Of a DNA stretch of 64,000 nt, positions 10,679 to 20,651 are shown one piece after another. How positions within the stretch are numbered: the stretch's first letter is position 1; every line of letters begins with the position of its first letter. Both the position numbers and the translations under genes were made by a program. The notes beneath the pieces were generated by a model. That model ran no database searches, was not told the origin of the DNA, and saw nothing but the letters and a program-made list of their open reading frames with translations. This DNA is from Acidobacteriota bacterium. Its GTDB lineage: Bacteria; Acidobacteriota; Terriglobia; Terriglobales; Acidobacteriaceae. The stretch spans positions 1 through 64,000 of the forward strand of contig JAJZGG010000002.1 in assembly GCA_021804965.1 (NCBI GenBank). Reading direction: 5' to 3'.

Positions 10679-10735
10679 CACGGAGCCCGCAAGCAACGCA
10701 TGCGGCCATGCGAATCGGAAAGTGACAAGGACACG

Positions 10736-11104
10736 ATGATGAATCCCGAGATTGACTTTAACAAGATGGATGGACTGATCCCTGGTGTTGTGCAGGATGT
10801 GGCAACCGGGGAGGTTCTGATGCTTGGATTTTTGAACGAGACGAGTTATGCCATGAGCCTGTCGAGCGGCTATGTGACTTTCTGGAGCAGGACGCGGCAG
10901 AAGCTCTGGATGAAGGGGGAGTCAAGCGGCAACCGGTTGCGGATTGTCACCGCATCCACGGATTGCGACAACGATGCGATTGTCTTTCGTGTGGTGGTGG
11001 AGGGCGATGGCCTGGTCTGCCACGAGGGCACCGTTTCCTGCTTTACGAAGTCGATTGTGACTGCAGAGAGCAAGCAGGCAGAAGAGGTGAGCTATGTCCG
11101 ATAA
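10736..11104 (+). CDS. hisI: Phosphoribosyl-AMP cyclohydrolase
   Basis: [59 protein letters not shown]; first gene of his operon; no HisE domain. Confidence 0.97.
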   Translation: MMNPEIDFNKMDGLIPGVVQDVATGEVLMLGFLNETSYAMSLSSGYVTFWSRTRQKLWMKGESSGNRLRIVTASTDCDNDAIVFRVVVEGDGLVCHEGTVSCFTKSIVTAESKQAEEVSYVR

Positions 11105-11969
11105 GCTACGGCTCGGCATTCCCAAAGGTAGCCTGCAGGATGCGACGATTGCCTTGTTTCGTCGTGCCGGATGGAACATTTATGCCGATGGTCGCTCCTA
11201 TTTTCCATCGATCGATGATCCGGAGATAGAGTGCATGCTGATCCGCGCGCAGGAGATGGCGCGGTATGTGGATCATGGGGCGCTGGACGCGGGCCTGACA
11301 GGAATCGACTGGGTGGTGGAGAGTGGACTGACGCTGACCAGCATTGCGTCGCTGACCTATGCCAAGCAGAGCCGGCGAAAGGTGCGTTGGGTTTTGGCCG
11401 TGCCGGAGGGTTCCGGCATCACCCGGGCAGAGGATCTGGAAGGCAAGATCGTGGCCACGGAACTGGTGGAGGTGACGCGTCGCTACTTTGCGCAGAAGGG
11501 TGTGAACGTCAAGGTGGAGTTCAGCTGGGGCGCAACCGAGGTGAAGCCGCCGATGCTGGCTGATGCCATTGTGGAAGTGACTGAAACGGGAAGCAGTCTG
11601 CGTGCCAACCGCCTGGCAATCATTGATACGGTGATGGAAAGCGAGACGCACCTGATCGCCAGCCGCAAGGTTTGCGAGGATCCGTGGAAGCGGCGCAAGC
11701 TGGATTCGATTGCGCTGATGCTGCGGGCGGCCATTGATGCCCAGTCCCAGGTTGGCCTGATGCTGAATGTGCGACGGGTGAATCTGGAGCAGGTGTTGTC
11801 TGTCCTGCCGGCTCTCAATTCCCCCACCATTTCCGAGCAGAGCAACCCCGAGTGGGCGGCAGTCAACACGATTCTGGAAGAGTCGGCCGTACGCGAAGTG
11901 GTGCCTCGTCTCAAGGAGGCTGGAGCGACGGGCATTGTCGAGTATCCACTGAATAAAGTGGTGCTCTAG
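11094..11969 (+). CDS. hisG: ATP phosphoribosyltransferase (HisG, long form)
   Basis: [60 protein letters not shown]-terminal regulatory domain present. Confidence 0.97.
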   Translation: MSDKLRLGIPKGSLQDATIALFRRAGWNIYADGRSYFPSIDDPEIECMLIRAQEMARYVDHGALDAGLTGIDWVVESGLTLTSIASLTYAKQSRRKVRWVLAVPEGSGITRAEDLEGKIVATELVEVTRRYFAQKGVNVKVEFSWGATEVKPPMLADAIVEVTETGSSLRANRLAIIDTVMESETHLIASRKVCEDPWKRRKLDSIALMLRAAIDAQSQVGLMLNVRRVNLEQVLSVLPALNSPTISEQSNPEWAAVNTILEESAVREVVPRLKEAGATGIVEYPLNKVVL

Positions 11970-12038
11970 GCTGGTGCTCCAGGCTGGTGCTCCAGGCTGG
12001 TGCTCCAGACTGGTTCTGCAGGCTGGTTCTGCCACCAG
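11961..12038. repeat. 13-bp tandem repeat, 6 units, spanning the hisG stop codon and hisG-hisDC spacer
   Basis: gtgctctaggctg, gtgctccaggctg x2, gtgctccagactg, gttctgcaggctg, gttctgccaccag. Confidence 0.9.
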
Positions 12039-12081
12039 GCATGCATGGCAACTGCGCAAAGGGAAGTGGGAGACAGGGAAG

Positions 12082-14478
12082 ATGCAACTGTGGAATCTGC
12101 AGAGTCCGGACGCCGCTGAGCGCACCCAGGCGCAGGCAGCACTGCAACGACTGATTGATCGTGGCGCAGCGTTGGAGACAACGCTGCTGCCCGAGGTGAT
12201 CGCGATTGTGGATGCCGTGCGCACGGGCGGGGATCGCGCGCTGCGGCACTATGCCGAAACGTGGGATCAACTGCCGCAGGGCGCTGCATTTTCCATGGAG
12301 CCGCGTGCAATGCAGCAGGCGTGGGAGCGGCTGGAGCCTGCCATGCAGGAGGCGCTGCGAACTGCGGCGGCGCGCATCCGACGCTTTGCCGAGCGGCAGA
12401 TGCCGCGTGCATTGGAAGAGCGAGAGTCCAGCGGACTGCGCGTGGGGCAGGTGATTCGCGCGTTGGATGCAGTGGGTTGCTATGTGCCTGGCGGTCGGCA
12501 TCCGTTGCTTTCCACCATGCTGATGACGGTGATTCCGGCGCAGGTGGCTGGCGTGGAGCGCATCGTGGTGGTCTCGCCGAATCCTGCTCCGGAGACTCTG
12601 GCAGCGGCGCATCTGCTGGGCGTGAAGGAGTTCTATCGCGTGGGCGGTGCGCAGGCCGTGGCAGCGCTTGCCTGGGGCACGGAGTCGATTGCTCCGGTGC
12701 GGAAGATTGTCGGACCGGGAAATCGGTATGTGACGGCAGCCAAGACGCTGGTGGCCCGCAGTGCGCACTGCGGAATTGACATGCAGGCCGGGCCCACGGA
12801 GATTGTGGTGGCCAGCGAGAGTGGGGATGCGGATGCAATCGCTGCCGATCTGGTGGCGCAGGCCGAACACGATCCCGACGCACTGGCCGTGCTGGTGACT
12901 CCGCGCATGGATCTGGCACTGGCCGTGCGCGATGCGGTGCAGCGGGCTGCAGCGGGCAACGCGGTGGCCGGGCAGGCGCTGGAAGCGAATGGGCATCTGT
13001 TTGTTGCCGCCGATGCACAGCAGATGCGCGCGATGGTGAATGCCCTGGCACCGGAGCATCTGACGGTGGATGCTGCTGCGGATGTGGAGTGGGTGCGGAA
13101 TGCAGGCAGTGTCTTTGTGGGGGCCTGGTCGCCGCAGCCGATGGGAGACTATATCTCCGGGCCGAACCACACATTGCCGACGAGCGGGCAGGCAGCGCTG
13201 CGGGGAGGCCTGAGCGTCTTCGATTTTCTGAAGCTGATGACGGTGCAGGAGTATTCGCCGGATGCCTTGGCCCTCCTGGGTCCGCATGCGGCGCGGATTG
13301 CGCGGGCCGAGGGATTGACTGGGCATGAGACTGCGATTCTTGGGCGCATGGGCGGCGTTCGCGCTTCGGATGGAATCGCAACAGATGGAATCTGCTTTCC
13401 GGAGCCGCGTGCGCGCGTGCGGCAGATGCCGGAGTATCATCCCCCGCTGGGCAGCCGGGAAGCGCTGCGACTGGACTTCAATGAGAACACGCAGGGCTGC
13501 TCGCCACGTGTGCTGGAGGCTTTGGCCGCGCTCACGGAGGAGGCACTGACGCGCTATCCGGAGCGTGGTCCGCTGGAGGCGCGTGTGGCTGCGCATCTGG
13601 GCGTGCAGGCCGGTGAAGTTGTGCTGACCAATGGTGTGGATGAGGCGATTCATCTTCTGTGCCAGACCTATCTGGATGCAGGCGATGAACTGCTGCTGCC
13701 TGTGCCCACCTATACGATGTATGAAATCTATGCTGCTGCCACGGAGGCGCGCGTGGTGCGTGTGGCGGCGGAAGCGGATTTTCGCTATCCGGCGGAGCGA
13801 CTGCTGGCTGCGGTAACGCCGGCGACGCGATTGATTGCGATCGCCAATCCGAATAGTCCGACCGGAGCGGCAGCGGGTCGGGAGGATCTGCTGGCATTGG
13901 CAAAGGCAGCACCCCAGGCGATGCTGCTGGTGGATGAGGCCTATGTGCACTTCCTGGGGGAAACTGTCGTGGATGCCATTGCGTCGGTGCCGAATCTGGT
14001 GGTGGCACGCACCTTTTCCAAGGCCTATGGTCTGGCGGGACTGCGGCTGGGAGCTCTCGTGTCACGCGAGGAAAATCTCCGCTGGGTGCGGCGGGTGCTG
14101 TCGCCGTACAGCGTGAACACCGCGGCATTGGCTGCCCTGGATGCGGCGCTTGGCGATGAAGCGTATCTGGCCGGCTATGTGGAGGAGGTGCTGGCTGCAC
14201 GCGCTGAATTTGAGGCCGGCCTGGACAGGATGGCGGTGCGACGATGGCCATCCCATGCAAATTTTGTGCTCGCCGAGATTGGTCCGGAGCATGCAGCGTT
14301 TTGCCGCGCCATGCGGCAGCAGGGGGTACTGGTGCGGGATCGGTCGGCCGATCCGGGCTGCGATGGTCTGGTGCGCATCACCGTGGGAACGCGGGCACAG
14401 ATGCGTCGTGCACTGGCAGTGATGGAGCAGGTGCTGCCGAGGAATGCGAACGAAATGGCCGGGAAAGGGATGCAATGA
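12082..14478 (+). CDS. hisDC: Fused histidinol dehydrogenase / histidinol-phosphate aminotransferase
   Basis: Single 798-aa ORF: HisD motifs ([94 protein letters not shown]), then HisC motifs ([53 protein letters not shown]). Confidence 0.95.
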   Translation: MQLWNLQSPDAAERTQAQAALQRLIDRGAALETTLLPEVIAIVDAVRTGGDRALRHYAETWDQLPQGAAFSMEPRAMQQAWERLEPAMQEALRTAAARIRRFAERQMPRALEERESSGLRVGQVIRALDAVGCYVPGGRHPLLSTMLMTVIPAQVAGVERIVVVSPNPAPETLAAAHLLGVKEFYRVGGAQAVAALAWGTESIAPVRKIVGPGNRYVTAAKTLVARSAHCGIDMQAGPTEIVVASESGDADAIAADLVAQAEHDPDALAVLVTPRMDLALAVRDAVQRAAAGNAVAGQALEANGHLFVAADAQQMRAMVNALAPEHLTVDAAADVEWVRNAGSVFVGAWSPQPMGDYISGPNHTLPTSGQAALRGGLSVFDFLKLMTVQEYSPDALALLGPHAARIARAEGLTGHETAILGRMGGVRASDGIATDGICFPEPRARVRQMPEYHPPLGSREALRLDFNENTQGCSPRVLEALAALTEEALTRYPERGPLEARVAAHLGVQAGEVVLTNGVDEAIHLLCQTYLDAGDELLLPVPTYTMYEIYAAATEARVVRVAAEADFRYPAERLLAAVTPATRLIAIANPNSPTGAAAGREDLLALAKAAPQAMLLVDEAYVHFLGETVVDAIASVPNLVVARTFSKAYGLAGLRLGALVSREENLRWVRRVLSPYSVNTAALAALDAALGDEAYLAGYVEEVLAARAEFEAGLDRMAVRRWPSHANFVLAEIGPEHAAFCRAMRQQGVLVRDRSADPGCDGLVRITVGTRAQMRRALAVMEQVLPRNANEMAGKGMQ

Positions 14479-15107
14479 GTCAGCGTGCGGTGAAGGAGCA
14501 GGAGGCTGCAGTTCCAGCAGTTCGGCAGGCGGAAATCCTGCGGCATACAAGTGAAACGACGATTGTGCTTCGGCTCACGGTTGAGGGTCGGGGGCAATAC
14601 AAGGTGAGCACAGGAATTCGCTTTTTTGACCACATGCTGGAGTTGTTTGCCCGGCATGGAGGGTTTGATCTGGAGTTGAGCTGCAAGGGCGATCTGGATG
14701 TGGACCAGCATCATACGGTGGAGGATGTGGGGATTGCCCTTGGAGAAGCCTTTGATCGCGCGGTGGGCGACAAGCGCGGGATTCTGCGCGCCGGATACTT
14801 TGTGATGCCGATGGACGAGACGCTGGCCGTGGCTGCGGTGGATCTCTCCGGACGGACGGCGTTTGCCGTGGAGACGGCCGTGAAGACGCGTCTGGTGGGG
14901 GACCTGCAAAGCGAACTGGTGGTGGACTTCTTTGAGGGATTTGCGCGGGGTGCGCGGGCCAACGTGCATGTGAAGGTGATGTATGGCCGCAGCAATCATC
15001 ACAAGATCGAAGCCAGCTTCAAGGCTTTTGCGCGGGCCATGCGCGGCGCCTGCTCGCGGGACAGGCAGATGGCCGATCTGCTGCCCAGCACCAAGGGATT
15101 GCTGTGA
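14475..15107 (+). CDS. hisB: Imidazoleglycerol-phosphate dehydratase
   Basis: [50 protein letters not shown] overlap with hisDC. Confidence 0.97.
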   Translation: MSQRAVKEQEAAVPAVRQAEILRHTSETTIVLRLTVEGRGQYKVSTGIRFFDHMLELFARHGGFDLELSCKGDLDVDQHHTVEDVGIALGEAFDRAVGDKRGILRAGYFVMPMDETLAVAAVDLSGRTAFAVETAVKTRLVGDLQSELVVDFFEGFARGARANVHVKVMYGRSNHHKIEASFKAFARAMRGACSRDRQMADLLPSTKGLL

Positions 15108-15709
15108 TGGTGACGGTGGTCGATTATCGGGCGGGAAATCTGGCCTCCGTGGTGAAGGCACTGCAGAAGCTGGGTGCGGAGGTTTGCGTGACAAGCGATT
15201 GCGGCGACGTGGAAGCTGCGGAGCGGATTGTGCTGCCGGGCGTGGGGCATTTCCAGGCCACATCGCGCCTGGCCGAGAGCGGGCTGAAGCTGTCGATGCA
15301 GGCTGCGATGACGCGCGGTGTGCCGTTGCTGGGCATCTGTGTGGGCATGCAGTGGTTGTATGAAGGCAGCACGGAGGCTGCGGATGTGGCAGGCGCAGGA
15401 TGGTTTCCGAGCCAGGTGACGCGCTTTCCTTCCGGCGGGGAAAAGGTGCCGCATGTGGGCTGGAATCAGCTGGAGCAGGTGCGCGAATGTGCCCTGCTGG
15501 ACGGCATTGCGGAAGGCGAGTTTGCCTATTTCACCCATGCCTGGCGCGCTCCGGTGAATCCGGCAACGGTGGCGACGACGGAATATATGGGCAGCTTTGC
15601 GGCAGCCAGCCAGCGCGGAAATGTCTGTGGAGTGCAGTTTCATCCGGAGAAATCCGGCGCGACAGGATTGAAGATTCTAAGGAATTTTCTGGAGATGAAG
15701 CGATGCTGA
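15104..15709 (+). CDS. hisH: Imidazole glycerol phosphate synthase glutaminase subunit
   Basis: [55 protein letters not shown]. Confidence 0.97.
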   Translation: MMVTVVDYRAGNLASVVKALQKLGAEVCVTSDCGDVEAAERIVLPGVGHFQATSRLAESGLKLSMQAAMTRGVPLLGICVGMQWLYEGSTEAADVAGAGWFPSQVTRFPSGGEKVPHVGWNQLEQVRECALLDGIAEGEFAYFTHAWRAPVNPATVATTEYMGSFAAASQRGNVCGVQFHPEKSGATGLKILRNFLEMKRC

Positions 15710-16482
15710 CGCGAAGGGTGATTGCCTGCCTGGATGTTCGGGATGGGCGCGTCGTGAAGGGTGTGCAGTTTGTGGATTTGATCGATGCCGGAGATCCGGC
15801 GGAGCTGGCCTGGCGCCACGCCGAATCCGGTGCCGATGAGATTGTTCTTCTGGACATCACGGCCACGCACGAGGGGCGCGCGACCCTGCTGGACACAGTA
15901 CGACGAACGGCTGCGCAGTTGTTTGTTCCGTTGACGGTGGGTGGGGGCATTCGCACGCTGCAGGATGCCGAGGCGGTGTTTGCAGCCGGGGCCGACAAGG
16001 TGAGTCTGAATTCGGCAGCGCTGGCAAGCCCGGAGCTGATGACGGAGATTGGTTCGGAGTTCGGAGCGCAGGCCGTGGTGGTCGCCATCGATGCGCGACG
16101 CGACCCGCAGGCTGCCGACCCGGTGCGCAGTGCCCGCGTCTATACGCATGGCGGTCGGCGGGATGCCGGTCGAACGGTGGTGGAGTGGGCCTGCGAGGCG
16201 GAATCCCGCGGAGCAGGAGAGATCCTGCTGACGTCGATGGATGCGGACGGTACGCGTTCCGGATTTGATTGCGAGCTGACGGCCGCTGTGAGCACTGCGG
16301 TGGGGATTCCGGTGATTGCCTCGGGCGGCGCCGGCAGCGTGGGCGATTTCGCAGAGGTGTTTACGGCAGGCCATGCGGATGCGGCTCTGGCGGCGAGCAT
16401 CTTTCATTTTGGCGTGGCCAGCGCGCGTGAGCTGAAGGCGCAACTGGCAGCACAGAAAATTGCAGTGAGGTATCCGTGCTAA
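15703..16482 (+). CDS. hisF: Imidazole glycerol phosphate synthase cyclase subunit
   Basis: [60 protein letters not shown]; internal ATG of track ORF 15400. Confidence 0.97.
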   Translation: MLTRRVIACLDVRDGRVVKGVQFVDLIDAGDPAELAWRHAESGADEIVLLDITATHEGRATLLDTVRRTAAQLFVPLTVGGGIRTLQDAEAVFAAGADKVSLNSAALASPELMTEIGSEFGAQAVVVAIDARRDPQAADPVRSARVYTHGGRRDAGRTVVEWACEAESRGAGEILLTSMDADGTRSGFDCELTAAVSTAVGIPVIASGGAGSVGDFAEVFTAGHADAALAASIFHFGVASARELKAQLAAQKIAVRYPC

Positions 16483-17162
16483 TTCCTTCGATTGATCTGA
16501 TGGGTGGTCGCGTGGTGCAGCTGGAGCAGGGCGAACGGCTGCGCATTGCGAGCGAGGATCTGGAGTATTGGGTGGAGCGCTTTGCCGCCTATCCGCGTGT
16601 GCAGCTGATTGATCTGGATGCTGCGATGGGGCGGGGCGACAACACGGCACTGGTGGAGCAGATTGCGCGGCGGCTGCCGGTGCAGGTGGGTGGCGGCATT
16701 CGCTCCGTGGAGGCAGCGCGTCGCCGGCTGGATGCCGGAGCCGAGCAGCTGATTCTTGGCTCCGCATTGTTCGTTGAGATGGATGGTCACGGCATGGTGA
16801 AAACGGAGTTTGCCAGCGAGATGGCGGAAGCCGTGGGTGCGGCGCGGATCCTGGCCGGGATTGATTCCCGCAGTGGTCGGATTGCCATCAAGGGTTGGAA
16901 GACCACGATTGCATTGACGGCAGAGGAGGCAATCGCGGATCTGGATGCGTATGTGGATGGATATCTCTATACGCATATCGATGGCGAAGGGATGATGCAG
17001 GGGTTTCCGCTGGAGACAGCGCAGAGACTGCGGACGAAAACGACACGCAGGCTGATCGTTGCCGGAGGCATTCGCAGCCAGAGCGAGATTGATGCCTTGG
17101 AGTCGATGGGCGTGGATGCCGTGGCAGGAATGGCGATCTATACGAACCTGCTGCCTGCCTGA
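16476..17162 (+). CDS. hisA: HisA-type phosphoribosylformimino-AICAR isomerase
   Basis: [79 protein letters not shown]; last gene of his operon. Confidence 0.93.
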   Translation: MLIPSIDLMGGRVVQLEQGERLRIASEDLEYWVERFAAYPRVQLIDLDAAMGRGDNTALVEQIARRLPVQVGGGIRSVEAARRRLDAGAEQLILGSALFVEMDGHGMVKTEFASEMAEAVGAARILAGIDSRSGRIAIKGWKTTIALTAEEAIADLDAYVDGYLYTHIDGEGMMQGFPLETAQRLRTKTTRRLIVAGGIRSQSEIDALESMGVDAVAGMAIYTNLLPA

Positions 17163-17179
17163 GTTGCAGCGGCAAAAAT

Positions 17180-17210
17180 GGGGGACAGCGCATATGCTGT
17201 CCCCCGTTTT
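17180..17210 (+). terminator. Intrinsic terminator at end of his operon
   Basis: 10-bp stem gggggacagc/gctgtccccc, loop gcatat, then gtttt. Confidence 0.9.
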
Positions 17211-17239
17211 GCGTTCCAGGCGCTGCTGAGCCTGCGGCC

Positions 17240-18286
17240 CTAGCCCAGGGTCTTCATGTCGAGCACGAAGCGGTACTTCACATCCTGACGCAGCATCCGT
17301 TCAAAGGCTTCGTTGATCTGGTTGACAGGGATCACTTCAACGTCGGCGGTGATGTTGTGTTTCCCGCAGTAGTCGAGCATCTCCTGTGTCTCCGGCATGC
17401 CGCCAATCATGGAGCCGGCGATGGAAAGCCGCTTCGTGATCAGGGAAAAGACACTGACGGCGGGAGGCTTTTCCGGCAGACCGACGAGCGCGAGTGTACC
17501 GTCCTGCTTGAGCAGGGAGAGATACGGATCGAGGTCATGCGGGGCCGAAGCCGTATCGAGAATGAAGTCGAAGCTGCGCGCATGGCGGGCCATCGCGTCG
17601 GCGTCGGTGGAGAGCAGCACTTCGTTGGCACCCAGGCGCAGGGCATCCTCTTTTTTCTTCAGGGAGGTTGTGAGCTGCACAACGTGAGCACCGAAGGAGT
17701 GGGCGAATTTGAGTCCCATGTGGCCGAGTCCGCCCAGACCCACAATGCCGACCTTCATTCCTGGTCCCACCTTCCAGTGGCGCAGCGGGGAGTAGGTGGT
17801 GATGCCGGCGCAGAGCAGGGGAGCGACGCCTGCCAGATCCAGATTGGCAGGAACGGTGTGGGCAAAGCGCTGATCGACGACGTAGTTGCTGGAGTAGCCG
17901 CCCATCGTAATGGAGCCGTCCACGCGGTCGGGCGCTGCATAGGTGAGCGTGGCGCCCTTTTCGCAGTAGTGTTCCTGGCCGGAGTTGCATGGGGAGCAGG
18001 CGCGGCAGGAGTCCACGATCACGCCGATGGCGGCAATATCGCCAACCTTGAAGCGGGTGACGGCGGAGCCGACAGCGGTCACGCGGCCAACGATCTCATG
18101 ACCGGGAACCATGGGATAAACCGCCTGGCCCCACTCGTTGCGGGCCATGTGCAGATCACTGTGGCAGACCCCGCAATAGAGGATGTCGACGACGATGTCG
18201 GTGGCAAGGGGTTCGCGACGTTCAAACGAAAACGGAGCAAGGGGCGATTGCGCGCTGGTGGCGGCGTAGCCTTTGGAAGCAGTCAT
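17240..18286 (-). CDS. Zinc-dependent NAD(P) alcohol dehydrogenase (CAD/YahK-like)
   Basis: YCGVCHSDLHMARNEWG, VPGHEIVGRVTAVG, GLGGLGHMGLKFAHSFGAHV. Confidence 0.95.
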   Translation of the reverse strand: MTASKGYAATSAQSPLAPFSFERREPLATDIVVDILYCGVCHSDLHMARNEWGQAVYPMVPGHEIVGRVTAVGSAVTRFKVGDIAAIGVIVDSCRACSPCNSGQEHYCEKGATLTYAAPDRVDGSITMGGYSSNYVVDQRFAHTVPANLDLAGVAPLLCAGITTYSPLRHWKVGPGMKVGIVGLGGLGHMGLKFAHSFGAHVVQLTTSLKKKEDALRLGANEVLLSTDADAMARHARSFDFILDTASAPHDLDPYLSLLKQDGTLALVGLPEKPPAVSVFSLITKRLSIAGSMIGGMPETQEMLDYCGKHNITADVEVIPVNQINEAFERMLRQDVKYRFVLDMKTLG

Positions 18287-18389
18287 GGAAAACCTCGAAA
18301 GTGTGAGTTGGAAAGTTGCGCATATGGAAGAGCTTCCCTGGATATGCGATGCGACAGATTCAGTTTAGATGCAGGGTGGCATCGTTGGC

Positions 18390-19283
18390 TTACGGATTGG
18401 GTTGGACTGCCAGTGCGATCCGCGGAATCTGCTGGTAGTCGGGTAATGTTTCAATCCCATGAAAACCCGATGCGGCAAGAAGCTCTGCGATGGGCTGCTG
18501 CTGACCAAAGCCGAACTCCAGCGCCAACAGGCCGCCGGGAGCAAGGTGTCTACGCGTGGCAGGAATGAGCCTGCGATAGACAGCAAGCCCATCGTCACCG
18601 GCAAAGAGCGCCAGTGCCGGCTCGTGGTCGCGGACCTCGACGGCAAGTGTGGAAGCGTCCTGCAGCGGCACATAGGGAGGGTTGGAGACGACGACATCAA
18701 AGCGCTGGCCGGAGAGCGCAGAAAAAAGATCGCTTTCCAGGAAGTGGATGCGGTCGGCCAGCCCATGACGGTGTGCATTCCGATGAGCCAGATCGAGGGC
18801 TGCAGGGGATAGATCCACCGCGACGAGATGCGCCTGCGGCAATGCAGCAGCCAGGGCAATGGCAATGGCTCCGGAGCCGGTCCCGATGTCCAGGATGCGA
18901 GGCGATGCCAGAGTCCGGGCGACAGCCAACACTTGTTCGACGAGCAGTTCCGTCTCAGGCCGGGGAATAAGTACGGCAGGACTGACGGCAAAATTCAGTC
19001 CAAAGAACTCGGTTTCGCCGAGGATATACTGCACCGGCTCACCGGCAGCACGGCGCAGCAGCAGCGGCTGCAACAGCCTGTGGATACGCTCGGCTTCTGC
19101 GGCAGGCAGCGGCGTCAGGCCATGGGCAACGATCCAGGCCTTGTCCCGTTGGAGCACGTGTCGCAGCAGCAACTCCGCATCCGCCCGGGCACGCTCCGGC
19201 TGCTGGCGCAGGCAGGATGCGGCCTGCACCAGCAGCGAGCGCAGGGTTTGCGGCTCGGGCTGCAGGTGGACCTCAGGCGGCAT
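18390..19283 (-). CDS. prmC: Peptide chain release factor N5-glutamine methyltransferase
   Basis: [29 protein letters not shown]; overlaps prfA end. Confidence 0.95.
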   Translation of the reverse strand: MPPEVHLQPEPQTLRSLLVQAASCLRQQPERARADAELLLRHVLQRDKAWIVAHGLTPLPAAEAERIHRLLQPLLLRRAAGEPVQYILGETEFFGLNFAVSPAVLIPRPETELLVEQVLAVARTLASPRILDIGTGSGAIAIALAAALPQAHLVAVDLSPAALDLAHRNAHRHGLADRIHFLESDLFSALSGQRFDVVVSNPPYVPLQDASTLAVEVRDHEPALALFAGDDGLAVYRRLIPATRRHLAPGGLLALEFGFGQQQPIAELLAASGFHGIETLPDYQQIPRIALAVQPNP

Positions 19284-20349
19284 GCGCCGTATCGGCCTTA
19301 AGCTGCTCGGCCTGGGCATGCGCGATGAGCGCATCAATGACCGGCTGCAAGCGGCCCTGCATGATCAGATCCAGCTGATGAAGCGTCAGTCCGATGCGGT
19401 GGTCGGTCAGGCGGTTCTGGGGGAAGTTGTAGGTGCGGATCTTTTCGCTGCGGTCTCCCGTGCCCACCTGCTGTTTGCGCTCGCGGGCAAGCTCGGCATG
19501 CTGGCGTTCCATCTCGACCTCGTAGAGGCGCGAGCGGAGAACGCGCATGGCCTTTTCGCGATTCTTGATCTGGGATTTCTCGTCCTGGCAGCTGACGACG
19601 GTGTTGGTGGGCAGGTGGGTGATGCGAACCGCCGAGTAGGTGGTGTTGACGCTCTGTCCGCCCGGGCCGGAAGAGCAGAAGGTATCCACGCGTAGATCCT
19701 TGGCTTCGATCTTGACGTCCACCTCTTCCGCTTCAGGCAGCACGGCAACCGTAATGGCAGAGGTGTGGACGCGGCCCTGTGTCTCCGTTGCCGGAACGCG
19801 CTGCACGCGATGGACGCCGCTCTCATACTTCATCTGGGAGTAGACGCGCTCGCCCTCAATCAGGGCGATGATCTCCTTCATGCCGCCGACGGCCGACTCG
19901 GAGCTGGAGAGGATTTCCACCTTCCAGCGGTGCTGCTCGGCCACACGAAGATACATGCGGAAGATCTCGGCAGCAAAGAGCGAGGCCTCGTCGCCGCCGG
20001 TGCCGGCGCGAATTTCCAGAATGACGTTCTTGTCGTCATTGGGATCCTTCGGCAAAAGCAGCACCTTCAGCGCGGATTCAATCTGTGCCAGGCGCGGCTC
20101 CAGCGAGGCCACTTCCTCTTCGGCCATCGCGCGCAGATCCGGGTCAGTTTCCGCCAGCATCAGGCGTGCCTCTTCCAGCGCCTGCTGCGTCTGCTTCCAG
20201 CTGCGATAGGTCTCCACCGTCTCTTCCAGGTCGCGATGCTGTTTGGCTGTTTTCTGGTAAGCTTCCCGATCCTGCTGGATTTCGGGTTGGGCAAGCTGGT
20301 CGCCGAGTTCCTGGAAGCGGGCTTCAAGCTGTTCGAGTCGATCAAACAT
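19273..20349 (-). CDS. prfA: Peptide chain release factor 1
   Basis: [31 protein letters not shown] (GGQ motif), [22 protein letters not shown]. Confidence 0.98.
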   Translation of the reverse strand: MFDRLEQLEARFQELGDQLAQPEIQQDREAYQKTAKQHRDLEETVETYRSWKQTQQALEEARLMLAETDPDLRAMAEEEVASLEPRLAQIESALKVLLLPKDPNDDKNVILEIRAGTGGDEASLFAAEIFRMYLRVAEQHRWKVEILSSSESAVGGMKEIIALIEGERVYSQMKYESGVHRVQRVPATETQGRVHTSAITVAVLPEAEEVDVKIEAKDLRVDTFCSSGPGGQSVNTTYSAVRITHLPTNTVVSCQDEKSQIKNREKAMRVLRSRLYEVEMERQHAELARERKQQVGTGDRSEKIRTYNFPQNRLTDHRIGLTLHQLDLIMQGRLQPVIDALIAHAQAEQLKADTAHAA

Positions 20350-20651
20350 GGGATATTCCTGGGTGGAAATGTCAGCGGATGGCAACGCCGGTCAGGGTTG
20401 AAGGGGGATGGGTTGGAGTGGGATGCGTACGAAGGGCTCGGGAGACAAGGATCCGGCGGCTGGAGCCGCTAGCGGAATGCCGTGATGGAAACATGAGCGC
20501 GCATCTGCCTGCATTGATTTTACCGCGAATCCGTCTCCCTTGCTCACGAAAACCCAAGGGGCACATCCCCGGAAGGAATGCACCCCTTGGCTTGCGGTGA
20601 ATTTCCGAATGTACGGGAATCCACCCATGGCTGGGTGCAGATGAGACCGCG

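Noticed and set aside
10496-10680. Possible independent sRNA (6S-like) between the HhH gene and hisI
   Set aside because: The His-rich ORF, antiterminator and terminator placement ahead of the his operon explain the transcript better as an attenuator leader.
11961-12038. Possible CRISPR-like array from the repeated 13-mers
   Set aside because: Units are directly adjacent without spacers; this is a simple tandem repeat. The same applies to 51717-51806.
17357-18568. 403-aa plus-strand ORF over the alcohol dehydrogenase
   Set aside because: Shadow ORF of the convincing Zn-ADH on the minus strand.
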